Of a DNA stretch of 64,000 bases, positions 25,546 through 33,693 are shown piece by piece. Within the stretch, counting starts at the first letter, position 1; each line of letters opens with the position of its first letter. The position numbers and the translations under genes are program-made. Under the pieces are notes generated by a model. The model did not search any database, was not told the DNA's origin, and worked only from the letters and a program-made list of their open reading frames with translations. The stretch comes from a candidate division Zixibacteria bacterium SM23_81 (GTDB lineage Bacteria; SM23-81). The stretch covers positions 1-64,000 of the forward strand of contig LJUY01000009.1 of the NCBI GenBank assembly GCA_001304015.1, read 5' to 3'.

Positions 25546-26232
25546 GTGAAGCACCGGGACGTGAGGACCGAGTTAATTGAGGTCTGTCGTTGGTTGGCTC
25601 AACGGGCCTTTGTCGCCGCCGACGACGGGTCCGTCAGCGCGAAAGCAGCACCCGATCAGATTCTGATCACGCCCCGAGGAAAAAGTCTGGGACGAATCAC
25701 CCCAGATCAACTGATTCAGTGCCATCTGGAAGAAGAGAGGCTCGGCGGAGAGGTTGAGCCCTCACCAGCCCTTCGCCTCCACTTGGCCGCCTACCTTCAA
25801 AGGACGGAGATCACCGCGGTTATCCAGGCGCAGCCCCCTGCAGCCACTGCATTCGCCGTCGCCGGTATACCCCTAGTGCAGCCGATCCTTCCCGAAACGG
25901 TCCTGACCTTGGGCTCGGTGCCCATGGTGTCATACGCCACTCCCTTCACCGCGGAGGCTGCCCAGGCCATCGGGCAATCAATTCTGGGACACGACGCACT
26001 GCTTCTGAAAAATCGCGGTATTGTGACAGTGGGGCTTGACCTCATGGACGCCCTGCAGAAACTGGAACGGGTGGAACAACTGGCCTCTGTCCTGCTTGCG
26101 GCGAAATCTCTTGATCACATCGACATACTCTCCGGAAACCAGGTGAACAAGCTCTTGGCTCTTCGAGAAAATCTTAAACTCAGGGGGAAAAATCCCTGGG
26201 TGATGCCTCACCAGGAGAAAAAGAATGGCTGA
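25546..26232 (+). CDS. Class II aldolase/adducin-family protein lacking its metal ligands
   Basis: 228 residues from GTG 25546. The fold is recognisable: ILITPRGKSLGRITPDQLI, AVIQAQPPAATAFAVAGIPL, LGHDALLLKNRGIVTVG and a C-terminal helical end. The residues that define the enzyme are changed. The two zinc histidines of the usual HTH/HNH motif are Gln94 and Gln96, the third (NHG) is Arg157, and the acidic catalytic residue of the SSE motif is Ala75. Known L-fuculose-phosphate-type aldolases need all of these. It is therefore probably catalytically dead, or has a metal-free role such as binding or scaffolding. Its position between the methyl-transfer genes and the TS-like gene (which overlaps it by 8 bp) points to a conserved job. 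Confidence 0.75.
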   Translation: MKHRDVRTELIEVCRWLAQRAFVAADDGSVSAKAAPDQILITPRGKSLGRITPDQLIQCHLEEERLGGEVEPSPALRLHLAAYLQRTEITAVIQAQPPAATAFAVAGIPLVQPILPETVLTLGSVPMVSYATPFTAEAAQAIGQSILGHDALLLKNRGIVTVGLDLMDALQKLERVEQLASVLLAAKSLDHIDILSGNQVNKLLALRENLKLRGKNPWVMPHQEKKNG

Positions 26233-27040
26233 GGGACACATTCCCCTGCTCACCGTTCGGGCTAGGACCCTTCCCCTGGCCTGGGAAAAAGCGGTGCTTC
26301 TCTGTTGGGCCAAGGGCGCATCCGTGTGTACCGAATACGACCGTGTCGGAGATCCGCCCAGCCGCGACTGCACCATGGCGATCACCGTCACCGCTCCCCT
26401 GGCCGAGCCCAGAATCCATCGAGCCTTCCCGGGAAGCCTGGAAGACCTTGAGATCTATCGGCAAGAAGTGGTCAATGGCATCCACGATCATTGGATCTCT
26501 CCCCAGGAGGGAAAATGGACCTACACCTACCACCAGCGCTTGTTCGAATATGATGCCGGCAAGCAGGCCGTTGATCAGATTGCCTTCATGGTGGAGAAAC
26601 TCTCCCGGATCCCCTTTTCTCGCCGAGCCCAGGCCATCACCTGGAATCCCCAAATTGATCCCCCCACCAACGATCCCCCCTGTCTGCAGCGAATATGGTG
26701 TCGGCTGATCCCCGGTCGCTCTGGCTTAGTTTTGAACATGAACGCCCACTGGCGATCGCGGGATGCCTATAAAGCGGCTTTTATGAACATGTTCGCCCTG
26801 ACGGATCTCCAGCGTTACATCGCTGAGAACCTGGCGGCTCGCCTGGGCCAAAAAATCCGCATCGGCCGATATGTGGATATCAGCGACAGCTTTCACATCT
26901 ACGGGTCATATGCCCAGGAGTTCCAGCAATTTCTACACACCACTCAGGAAAGAACCTTCTCAGACCGGGTGTGGAACTCGTCTTTCGCAGAGCCCTTTTT
27001 CCAGGATGCTCGCAAGAGAGTTGATGGGGAGATGACCTGA
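26225..27040 (+). CDS. Thymidylate synthase-family protein
   Basis: 271 residues overlapping the preceding gene by 8 bp. Thymidylate-synthase hallmarks are in order: SRRAQAITWNP (about 132-142), catalytic Cys153 in DPPCLQ, HWRSRDAY (Arg177, Ser178, Asp180: phosphate and base contacts), FMNMFAL with the uracil-binding Asn188, and SDSFHIYGSY (His224, Tyr226: sugar contact). The nucleophile is followed by Leu rather than the His of E. coli-type ThyA. This, with the CL and MNMxA patterns, recalls archaeal/methanogen-type synthases. The expected reaction is methylene-tetrahydrofolate-dependent C5 methylation of dUMP. Operon position with corrinoid and pterin proteins makes a different pyrimidine or folate role possible. 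Confidence 0.75.
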   Translation: MAEGHIPLLTVRARTLPLAWEKAVLLCWAKGASVCTEYDRVGDPPSRDCTMAITVTAPLAEPRIHRAFPGSLEDLEIYRQEVVNGIHDHWISPQEGKWTYTYHQRLFEYDAGKQAVDQIAFMVEKLSRIPFSRRAQAITWNPQIDPPTNDPPCLQRIWCRLIPGRSGLVLNMNAHWRSRDAYKAAFMNMFALTDLQRYIAENLAARLGQKIRIGRYVDISDSFHIYGSYAQEFQQFLHTTQERTFSDRVWNSSFAEPFFQDARKRVDGEMT

Positions 27041-27054
27041 AGCCGGAAATCTCC

Positions 27055-28419
27055 GTGGTCGACCAAAAACTACATAAGCAATTCCACCAAATCCTCGGGC
27101 CCAAGGGGATCCTGGTCGCCCCCCAAGATCTCTCTCATTTCTCCCAAGATGCCTCCCGTATCCACTCTCCGCCCTCGGTGGTCCTACAGCCTCAAACCAC
27201 CTCTCAAGTCGCTAAAATCATAGAGCTGGCCCATGAACACCGCCTACCCATATCCATCCGGGGAGGAGGCACGGGGCTGGACGGCGACGCGGTGGCCCCA
27301 CGGGATGGCCTCCTAGTCAGCTTGAAGAAGATGAACCGGATCAAGGAGATCTCTCCTGAAAATACGGTGGCCGTGGTTCAGCCCGGCGTGATGACAGCAC
27401 GGATAAACGATCAATTGAGGTCCTCTGATCTCTTCTATCCTATAGATCCCGCCAGCCAAGGTCAGGGCACCATCGGCGGCGATGTGGCCACGGGAGCCCA
27501 CGGGCTCCGCACAGCGAAGTACGGCAGCATCTACAATTACCTGTTGGGCCTGGAGGTGGTGACGCCACCCGGAGAGGTCATTCGCTGCGGAGCCAAAACT
27601 CTCAAATGTGCCACGGGGTATCATCTCACCGATCTGTTTGCCGGCTCTCGAGGTCAGTTCGGCGTCATCACTGAGATTGTCCTGAAGCTTTTGCCCAGGC
27701 CCCAGGCCCGGGCCTCCCTGATGGCCACTTTCCATGAAGCAGCTCAGGCTCATCGGGTCAGGGAAGTCCTCATGCGAGAGAATATATGGCCCTCGCGACT
27801 GGAGTTACTGGATAGTTCCGCCGTAGAGAGAGGATTGTCGGACCTCAAACTAGATCTCTGGCCCAATCAGGTTCTCCTGCTGGCGGAGCTGGACGGATCA
27901 AAGTCTTTATTGAAAGACGATGTGGAGATGGCTGTGAAGATCCTGGCCCAGGAAGGTGGAGGGCGAATCCAACCAGCAGAAGATGAGCGCCAGGCTGAGC
28001 TGTGGTGGCGGTTGCGGGGTTCATTGCTCTCCGCTCTGGTGGGAGAAACCGATATGGCCCTCCTGCTCACCTTCATCTTGCCAGGAAGTAAAACGGCTCT
28101 GTTTTTTGAGAAACTGTCCTCTATCTGCGGGACGGATCCAATAACTCATTACATCTATGGCCACCTTGCGGAGGGACGTTGGCATGCGGTGCTACTGGCC
28201 AAGGGCGGCGAGAGTGCCAGGACACGGGATCTTACCCGATTGGCCAGGAATATCCATAAAACAGCCGGCTCTCTGGGCGGCAGAATCCTTCGGCCGCATG
28301 CCATCGGCTTTGATCCTGGAAAATCTCTGCAGCCATCAAGAGATGGCGGACAGGAAAGGCTATGGTCAGCCCTGAAGAGCCGCTTCGATCCGCGAGGAAT
28401 CTTAAATCCCCATGAGTGA
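27055..28419 (+). CDS. FAD-linked oxidase, GlcD/D-lactate dehydrogenase type
   Basis: 454 residues from GTG 27055. A PCMH FAD domain covers about 35-215 (PSVVLQPQTTSQVAKIIELA, PISIRGGGTGLDGDAV, FYPIDPASQGQGTIGGDVAT, GSRGQFGVITEIVLKLLP). It is followed by the FAD-oxidase C-terminal domain ending FDPRGILNPHE. Family members oxidise 2-hydroxyacids (glycolate, D-lactate) to 2-oxoacids. No Fe-S partner (GlcF) is adjacent. Last gene of the corrinoid operon, 14 bp after the TS-like gene. The substrate is presumably tied to the one-carbon chemistry of its neighbours, but nothing in the sequence identifies it. Confidence 0.8.
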   Translation: MVDQKLHKQFHQILGPKGILVAPQDLSHFSQDASRIHSPPSVVLQPQTTSQVAKIIELAHEHRLPISIRGGGTGLDGDAVAPRDGLLVSLKKMNRIKEISPENTVAVVQPGVMTARINDQLRSSDLFYPIDPASQGQGTIGGDVATGAHGLRTAKYGSIYNYLLGLEVVTPPGEVIRCGAKTLKCATGYHLTDLFAGSRGQFGVITEIVLKLLPRPQARASLMATFHEAAQAHRVREVLMRENIWPSRLELLDSSAVERGLSDLKLDLWPNQVLLLAELDGSKSLLKDDVEMAVKILAQEGGGRIQPAEDERQAELWWRLRGSLLSALVGETDMALLLTFILPGSKTALFFEKLSSICGTDPITHYIYGHLAEGRWHAVLLAKGGESARTRDLTRLARNIHKTAGSLGGRILRPHAIGFDPGKSLQPSRDGGQERLWSALKSRFDPRGILNPHE

Positions 28420-28458
28420 AAAGATCGACCCTTTTAGCTCATGTTTTAAGAAATCTGA

Positions 28459-28485
28459 GGAATATTCTCGGCCCTTGAGTGTATA
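28459..28485 (+). promoter_or_regulatory. Putative ECF-type promoter upstream of the sigma gene
   Basis: GGAATA (28459-28464), 15 bp, TGTATA (28480-28485). The same arrangement occurs at 30221-30247. Transcription would start very close to the ATG at 28495, so the message may be nearly leaderless. Confidence 0.5.
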
Positions 28486-28494
28486 GGAATATGA

Positions 28495-29091
28495 ATGACT
28501 ACGTTAAGTGTGCCTTCCGAAGACTCCAAAACTGCCCAAGTCACCGATGCGGATCTGATCCGAGGGGTTAAGGAAGGTCGAAGAGAGTGCTTTGACCAGC
28601 TGGTTCTGCGCCATCAGCGGAGAGTATATGCCATCACGCGCCAGATGACCTCCCATCACCAGGACGCAGACGACCTGGCCCAAGAGGCCTTCCTGGCAGC
28701 CTATCGAGCCATGGAGCGATTTGATGAACGGCAGAGCTTTTCGGCCTATCTTTGCCGTATCGCCATCAATTTGTCCATCAATCACCTTCGCAGGAGAAAG
28801 AGATGGCTGAAAATCTGGACAAAGAGCAGAGAGGAGGCTGGAGATCGCACCATGGGTGGCAAAGCTGTAAGCCCGCAGAAACAATTGGAACAGAAAGAGC
28901 TACTGAGCAGACTGGAAAAGGCCATGGATGCTCTTCCCGCGCACCAAAAGGCCGTTTTGGTCCTCAAGGTGCATCAGGAGATGAGCTACCAGGACATCGC
29001 CCAAACCTTGAAGATATCCCTGGGTACGGTGATGTCACGCCTCCATCGAGCCCGTCGTCATCTGAGGTCACAGCTCGAAGACCTTCTGTAA
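28495..29091 (+). CDS. ECF-family RNA polymerase sigma factor
   Basis: 198 residues. Region 2 covers about 22-90 (LVLRHQRRVYAITRQM, DADDLAQEAFLAAYRAMERF, FSAYLCRIAINLSINHLRRR). Region 4 covers about 140-195 (LPAHQKAVLVLKVHQEMSYQ, IAQTLKISLGTVMSRLHRAR). No region 1.1 or 3, so it is a group IV (ECF/RpoE-like) factor. The anti-sigma gene starts 20 bp downstream, the standard arrangement. A candidate target promoter precedes this gene and is repeated before the VIT/vWA gene, so positive autoregulation is likely. A GTG at 28510 is an alternative start if the transcript begins near 28492. Confidence 0.9.
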   Translation: MTTLSVPSEDSKTAQVTDADLIRGVKEGRRECFDQLVLRHQRRVYAITRQMTSHHQDADDLAQEAFLAAYRAMERFDERQSFSAYLCRIAINLSINHLRRRKRWLKIWTKSREEAGDRTMGGKAVSPQKQLEQKELLSRLEKAMDALPAHQKAVLVLKVHQEMSYQDIAQTLKISLGTVMSRLHRARRHLRSQLEDLL

Positions 29092-29110
29092 GCCCAAGAG
29101 GTGAGCTATT

Positions 29111-30220
29111 ATGCGTTGCCACAAGATCAAAAAGCTATTGGATCCCTTTCTGGACGGAGAACTTTCCGAGGAAAAGCGACAAGAGGTGATCGACCATCTG
29201 GAGGGCTGCTCCAGCTGTCGTCAGCGGTTGGAGGCACTTCAGGAGGTGGAGACCCTCAGCCAGCAGCTGACCCAGGCTGAGCCCGACGAGGCCTACTGGC
29301 AGACTTTTCTGCCCCGTCTGCGAGAAAAGATAACCCGAAGCGAGCAAGCGCCAGCGCACAGGAGAATTCGGGAAGCCTTCGGCGATATTTTGACGCCACC
29401 CATTCCCTGGGTGAGAATTGCCAGCGCCGTGGCCACAGCCGTGTTGGTCTTCATCATAGGCCGTGCTGTTTTTCAACATGAAGCACGCATGAGGCGAATC
29501 AGTGCGTTGCCCAAAAAACTGCTCACCGAGCAGGTTCAAACCGCCGAGGAGAACAGAAAGTACCAGGAAGATGGGGCCAAACAGCAAGGCAAAAGTGCTC
29601 TCAGCACCACCCTCAAGCCTCGTGAAGAGATGGATCAGGAAGAGTCCGAGATGGGAATGGCTCCTGCTCCGGAGGAGAGCCCAGAAGAAAAGAGAAGTCC
29701 GGAACAGTTACCCTCTGAATCCAGGTCAACGCCAGATCAGGAACTGCCCTCGGTATCCGAAGCTGTACCACGAACACAGCCGACACCAGGGGGTGAGGTT
29801 GCGCCCTCAACTCGCCAGGAGCCAACGGAGAGCGCGGACCAGGTAGTACAATTCGAAATACAAGACATGGAGGGAAAGAAGCGTGATTTTCTCTTTCTGG
29901 GCAGAGCTGCTGAGAAAACGTCGGCTGTCACGAGCATGGCCATGGCGGATAAGGATTCCCACGCAGACCATTGGCACCAGCAGATACAAATTTGGCAAGA
30001 TTTCATTGAGGCCCATCCCCGCGACGAGCAGCTTGCAGGCGCCTACTTACAACTGGCGGATGGCTGGTATCATTTAGCCCAACTTTCAACTCTGCATGAG
30101 GATCTCCTTCAAGCTGTGGAGGCTCATCGTGCCGCCCTGGACTTCGCCACCGAAACAACCACCAGAAGGCTTTTGCGGAGCCGTATCCAAGTTCTGGAGA
30201 AGATGCTGGAAAAAAAATAG
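29111..30220 (+). CDS. Zinc-finger anti-sigma factor with long periplasmic part
   Basis: 369 residues. The N-terminal anti-sigma domain has C3/H4 and H29-x3-C33-x2-C36 (HLEGCSSC), the ZAS zinc site. One membrane span lies at about 101-120 (IASAVATAVLVFIIGRAV). Residues ~125-265 are a Glu/Pro/Ser-rich low-complexity linker (periplasmic). The last ~100 residues are helical, TPR-like (AHPRDEQLAGAYLQLADGWY), and may sense an envelope signal or bind the VIT/vWA product. By family knowledge it holds the sigma factor at the membrane until the signal releases it. Ribosome site AGAGGTGAG. Confidence 0.85.
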   Translation: MRCHKIKKLLDPFLDGELSEEKRQEVIDHLEGCSSCRQRLEALQEVETLSQQLTQAEPDEAYWQTFLPRLREKITRSEQAPAHRRIREAFGDILTPPIPWVRIASAVATAVLVFIIGRAVFQHEARMRRISALPKKLLTEQVQTAEENRKYQEDGAKQQGKSALSTTLKPREEMDQEESEMGMAPAPEESPEEKRSPEQLPSESRSTPDQELPSVSEAVPRTQPTPGGEVAPSTRQEPTESADQVVQFEIQDMEGKKRDFLFLGRAAEKTSAVTSMAMADKDSHADHWHQQIQIWQDFIEAHPRDEQLAGAYLQLADGWYHLAQLSTLHEDLLQAVEAHRAALDFATETTTRRLLRSRIQVLEKMLEKK

Positions 30221-30247
30221 GGAATATTTTCTCTCTTGAGGTGTTTA
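30221..30247 (+). promoter_or_regulatory. Putative ECF-type promoter upstream of the VIT/vWA gene
   Basis: GGAATA (30221-30226), 15 bp, TGTTTA (30242-30247), beginning right after the anti-sigma stop. Shares GGAATATT and CTTGAG with the site at 28459, at the same overall spacing. Confidence 0.5.
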
Positions 30248-30361
30248 TTCGGGTAGAGACCCGGGGCGAAGACAAGCACCAGGAGAAACCTCAAGCAATT
30301 GAGATATGAAACCGTTCTTTCGCCCCACGACCTTTTCTCTCCCCGAAAGGAGGTGGGCAAC

Positions 30362-32524
30362 ATGTTCCGGAAGCTCTCCATCACCCTGGCCTTGACCTTG
30401 CTATTTCCTGCCTTCGCCCTGGCCGACGGGTTCATCATCCCCATTCCACCCCCCGACGTCCGCAGAGTGCCACCGCTGTCCATCAAATACCATCGCGTTA
30501 ACGTGACCATTCGGGACCAGGTGGCCACCACAGAGGTGGACCAGGTTTTCATCAACGACTTCCACAGGGATTTGGAAGGCACATACATCTTTCCCGTGCC
30601 CGAGGGGGCCAGCATCTCTAAGTTCTCCATGTACGTGGGCGGGGAGGAAATAGAGGGCAAAATTCTGGACAAAGACCAGGCCCGCCGCATATATGAAGAC
30701 ATCGTCCGCAGGGAGAAAGATCCCGCCATTCTAGAATACGTGGGAAGAGAGATGTTCAAGGTTCGGGTCTATCCCATCCCGGCCCACGGCGAAAAACGCA
30801 TTGGCCTGCAGTATTCCGAGGTCTTGAAGCTGGACAGCGGCGTGTGCGTCTATACCTACTCTCTGGATACGGAAAAATTCTCGGCAAAGCCCATACGGGA
30901 CGTCTCCGTGACCGTCGACCTGCGATCCCGGACACCTATCAAAACCGTCTACTCTCCCACGCACGAGATTACGGTCAACAAAAGAGATGACTACCATGCC
31001 GAGGTCACTTACGTGGAAGAGAACACAAATCCAGACCGTGATCTGGTGTTGTATTACACCGTCTCCGAGAAGGAACTGGGATTAAATCTGTTGGCCTATC
31101 GGAAGGGAGATGAGCCCGGTTTCTTCCTGGCCATGGTGTCGCCTCAGGTGGAACTGGCCGGGAAAGAAGTGGGCAAGGACATCTTTTTTCTTATGGATAC
31201 CTCGGGCAGCATGAAGGGTGAGAAGATAAGCCAGGCCAAGGATGCCCTGAATTTCTGCCTACAGAGCCTGAATCCCGACGATCGGTTCAACATCGTGGCC
31301 TTCAGCACCAATCTGGAGACACTATCGGAAGATATCCTGGTCGCTGATGCCAAAGAGATCCGGGATGCTCAGAACTTCTTGAAGGAACTCACAGCATCGG
31401 GGGGCACCAATATACACGACGCCCTTCAGGAGGCACTAAAGCAAACAAATTCTCATTCCCGGCCCACTATGATCATCTTACTCACCGACGGCCTGCCCAC
31501 GGTGGGGCTGAAAAACACCGATAAGATTCTCGAGATGACTCGAAGGTCCAACGAGGATCGAGCTCGAATTTTCGTCTTCGGGGTGGGCTATGATGTCAAC
31601 ACCCACTTCCTGGATCGGCTCTCCACCGAAAACGGAGCCGTCTCGGAATACGTACGACCTGAGGAGAGCATCGAGGTGAAGGTGTCCCGCTTTTTCGGCA
31701 AGGTAGCTAACCCCATACTCACCGACCTGAGCTTGGAATTCGGCTCCATGGCCTCCTCGGAAATCTACCCTGTGAATCTACCTGACCTGTTCAAGGGCTC
31801 CCAGCTCATCGTCTTGGGTCGATATAAAAAAGTCGGGTCAACGGCAGTGGTCCTGAAGGGTCATTCCTCAGATCGGAAAAAAAGCTTCACCTATGAGGTG
31901 GACGTCCGCTCTGAGGAACGCAATCAATTCATTCCCAGGCTTTGGGCCACCCGCAAAATCGGGTACCTGCTGGATCAGATTCGACTCCATGGGCACAATC
32001 AAGAGCTGGTCGACGAGATCGTCGAGCTGAGCAAGCGGTATGGCATCATGACCGAATACACCTCTTTTCTGGTGGACGCCGATATCACCGTTGCCAGAGA
32101 AGAGCTTTCCCGGGAGGCCGGCAAACGCATGGCCGACGCTTTTGATAAGAAAACTGGCGCTGGCGCCGTGAGCAGGGCCATGGATTTGGGCAGTCTCAAA
32201 TCGCAGGCCGCTGCCCCCGCCAACGTCTACTTGGATGAGAGAGGCCAGGTCCGCAAGGTTACCGGCGTCAAAACCGTAGGAGCCAAGACATTTTATCTGA
32301 AACAGGGGATATGGACGGACAACGAATACCGCCAAGATCAGACGATCATCGAGGTGAAGCGTTTTAGCGATGCCTATTTTCAGCTTATCCACCGCTCGGT
32401 CGTGATGGGACGATATTTGGCCCTGGGGGATCAGGTCATCGTGAGCCTCAGGGATGGGGCTATCAAAGTCGGCGAGACGGGAAAGGAAAGCTTCTCAGAG
32501 GCTGAGCTTCGGGCGTTGCTATAA
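30362..32524 (+). CDS. VIT and von Willebrand factor A domain protein
   Basis: The start at 30362 has a near-perfect ribosome site (AAAGGAGGTGGGCAAC) and opens a signal peptide (1-21, ending AFALA). The 720-residue product has a VIT domain at about 35-165 (TTEVDQVFINDFHRDLEGTY, DKDQARRIYEDIVRREKDPA) and a vWA domain at about 272-450 with the MIDAS motif DTSGSMKG (Asp279) and LTDG. A helical C-terminal region follows. This is the inter-alpha-inhibitor heavy-chain-like architecture. No LPxTG-type or membrane anchor is visible. It is probably periplasmic or secreted and binds protein partners through the metal site. Linked to the ECF sigma/anti-sigma pair by position and by a shared promoter-like site. 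Confidence 0.85.
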   Translation: MFRKLSITLALTLLFPAFALADGFIIPIPPPDVRRVPPLSIKYHRVNVTIRDQVATTEVDQVFINDFHRDLEGTYIFPVPEGASISKFSMYVGGEEIEGKILDKDQARRIYEDIVRREKDPAILEYVGREMFKVRVYPIPAHGEKRIGLQYSEVLKLDSGVCVYTYSLDTEKFSAKPIRDVSVTVDLRSRTPIKTVYSPTHEITVNKRDDYHAEVTYVEENTNPDRDLVLYYTVSEKELGLNLLAYRKGDEPGFFLAMVSPQVELAGKEVGKDIFFLMDTSGSMKGEKISQAKDALNFCLQSLNPDDRFNIVAFSTNLETLSEDILVADAKEIRDAQNFLKELTASGGTNIHDALQEALKQTNSHSRPTMIILLTDGLPTVGLKNTDKILEMTRRSNEDRARIFVFGVGYDVNTHFLDRLSTENGAVSEYVRPEESIEVKVSRFFGKVANPILTDLSLEFGSMASSEIYPVNLPDLFKGSQLIVLGRYKKVGSTAVVLKGHSSDRKKSFTYEVDVRSEERNQFIPRLWATRKIGYLLDQIRLHGHNQELVDEIVELSKRYGIMTEYTSFLVDADITVAREELSREAGKRMADAFDKKTGAGAVSRAMDLGSLKSQAAAPANVYLDERGQVRKVTGVKTVGAKTFYLKQGIWTDNEYRQDQTIIEVKRFSDAYFQLIHRSVVMGRYLALGDQVIVSLRDGAIKVGETGKESFSEAELRALL

Positions 32525-32551
32525 CACAGCCATGGTCATGGCGAATAGTCG

Positions 32552-32576
32552 AAGGGGCGAGAAATCCTCGCCCCTT
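32552..32576 (+). terminator. Hairpin after the VIT/vWA gene, possible terminator
   Basis: AAGGGGCGAG (32552-32561) and CTCGCCCCTT (32567-32576) form a perfect 10-bp stem with loop AAATC, 28 bp after the stop. The T tract is short, so efficiency is uncertain. Confidence 0.5.
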
Positions 32577-32738
32577 CCTGTCGACACAGGTATTCTATGC
32601 TCACTTTCGGTGGGAACAGCGTTTCTTTGATCGTTGCTTGGCGAAATGATTTTACAGCCTTTTTAATGGTATTCATTGTCCCTATGATGTGAGATTTTTT
32701 GTATCCGTCTCAAAAATGACGGGAGGTGAAGTTTTAAA

Positions 32739-33200
32739 ATGAGACTATACCTGGTACAACATGGTCAAGCACTTCCCAAAGAGACCGACCCGGAGCGCCC
32801 CCTCAGCGAGCCTGGGCAGGCCGATATCACCCGTTTAGCCAAGTTTTTACAAAATGCAAACGTTCAGGTCTCCAGGGTCATCCACAGCGGCAAGAAAAGG
32901 GCTCAACAGACGGCCGATCTGCTGACCTCAGCCATCTGTCCGGGAGAGACCACACAGGAAGCCATGGGCCTAAACCCGAATGATCCCGTAGAGGAATTTG
33001 CCGCAAAAGCAAGTCAGTGGCAAGAAGACACCCTCGTAGTGGGCCATCTACCATTTCTGGCCAAGCTGGTAGATCATCTGTTGGCCAAAGGTCAAGGAGA
33101 GGTGGTCTCATTCCGTCCCGGCACCGTCGTTTGCCTGGAGCGTATCGACCCGCAGGGATGGACCATCGCCTGGATGATCCGGCCCGAGTTGTTGACATAA
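32739..33200 (+). CDS. sixA: SixA-type phosphohistidine phosphatase
   Basis: 153 residues, the normal SixA length. The N-terminal motif is LVQHGQA, the histidine-phosphatase RHG motif with Gln in place of Arg. That variant is seen in a subset of SixA proteins. Then DPERPLSEPGQADI, IHSGKKRAQQTADLL and a second catalytic His in VVGHLPFLAKLVDHLL. Expected to remove phosphate from histidine-phosphorylated signalling proteins in the cytoplasm. Stands alone between the VIT/vWA gene and the sigma-54 unit. Ribosome site GGGAGGTGAAG. Confidence 0.8.
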   Translation: MRLYLVQHGQALPKETDPERPLSEPGQADITRLAKFLQNANVQVSRVIHSGKKRAQQTADLLTSAICPGETTQEAMGLNPNDPVEEFAAKASQWQEDTLVVGHLPFLAKLVDHLLAKGQGEVVSFRPGTVVCLERIDPQGWTIAWMIRPELLT

Positions 33201-33693
33201 TGTAAAACCATATGGGTGAGGTCCCCTGGCTCATATTTGTTTATTGTGGGAGAGGTCTCCTGAACCCGATTCTCCTACAGGCGCCCCGCCTTTATGAAGA
33301 ATACGACGTTTAGAACAGACGAGGACGCCTGTTCTGCCGAATACGTTTCTTCAGTTTCACCTGAAGAAAGCCAAGGTTCTCTTCGGTACTTCAGGCGTCT
33401 CGCCTGAAGGCAGTTAGGACGTGCTTAAAAACTGCTCCTACAATGCTCCCCACACGGCATTTTTCCATTTAGAAAACCTCGGGCCGTCACCTTAACCTTC
33501 CCCGACATCCCCTTTTAGATCCCGTTCTCTTCCTCAAAGAAAATTCATATTACATTCTCCCTTTTGGCACGATACTTGCGCTTTCAGTTAAAAAAATGAG
33601 CACCCGGAAGCGCCTTGACTTCCCAAAACATCGGCCAGGATCAAAAGACAATTTTCAGAACATCCGTAAAAACCTACGGAGAAAGGTTCTTTA
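33201..33693. other. Intergenic region with stacked inverted repeats and a sigma-54 promoter
   Basis: Nearly 500 bp without a gene. Inverted repeats: AGAACAG/CTGTTCT (33312-33335), TTTCTTCAG/CTGAAGAAA (33346-33369, 6-bp loop), CTTCAGGCG/CGCCTGAAG (33389-33409, 3-bp loop). Then the -24/-12 site at 33565-33579 and a small hairpin CCGTA/TACGG just before the start of the next gene. Confidence 0.65.
33565..33579 (+). promoter_or_regulatory. Sigma-54 (-24/-12) promoter
   Basis: TGGCAC, 5 bp, TTGC: the GG (33566-33567) and GC (33578-33579) doublets are separated by exactly 10 bp, as RpoN requires. About 115 bp before the GTG start at 33694. Confidence 0.7.
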
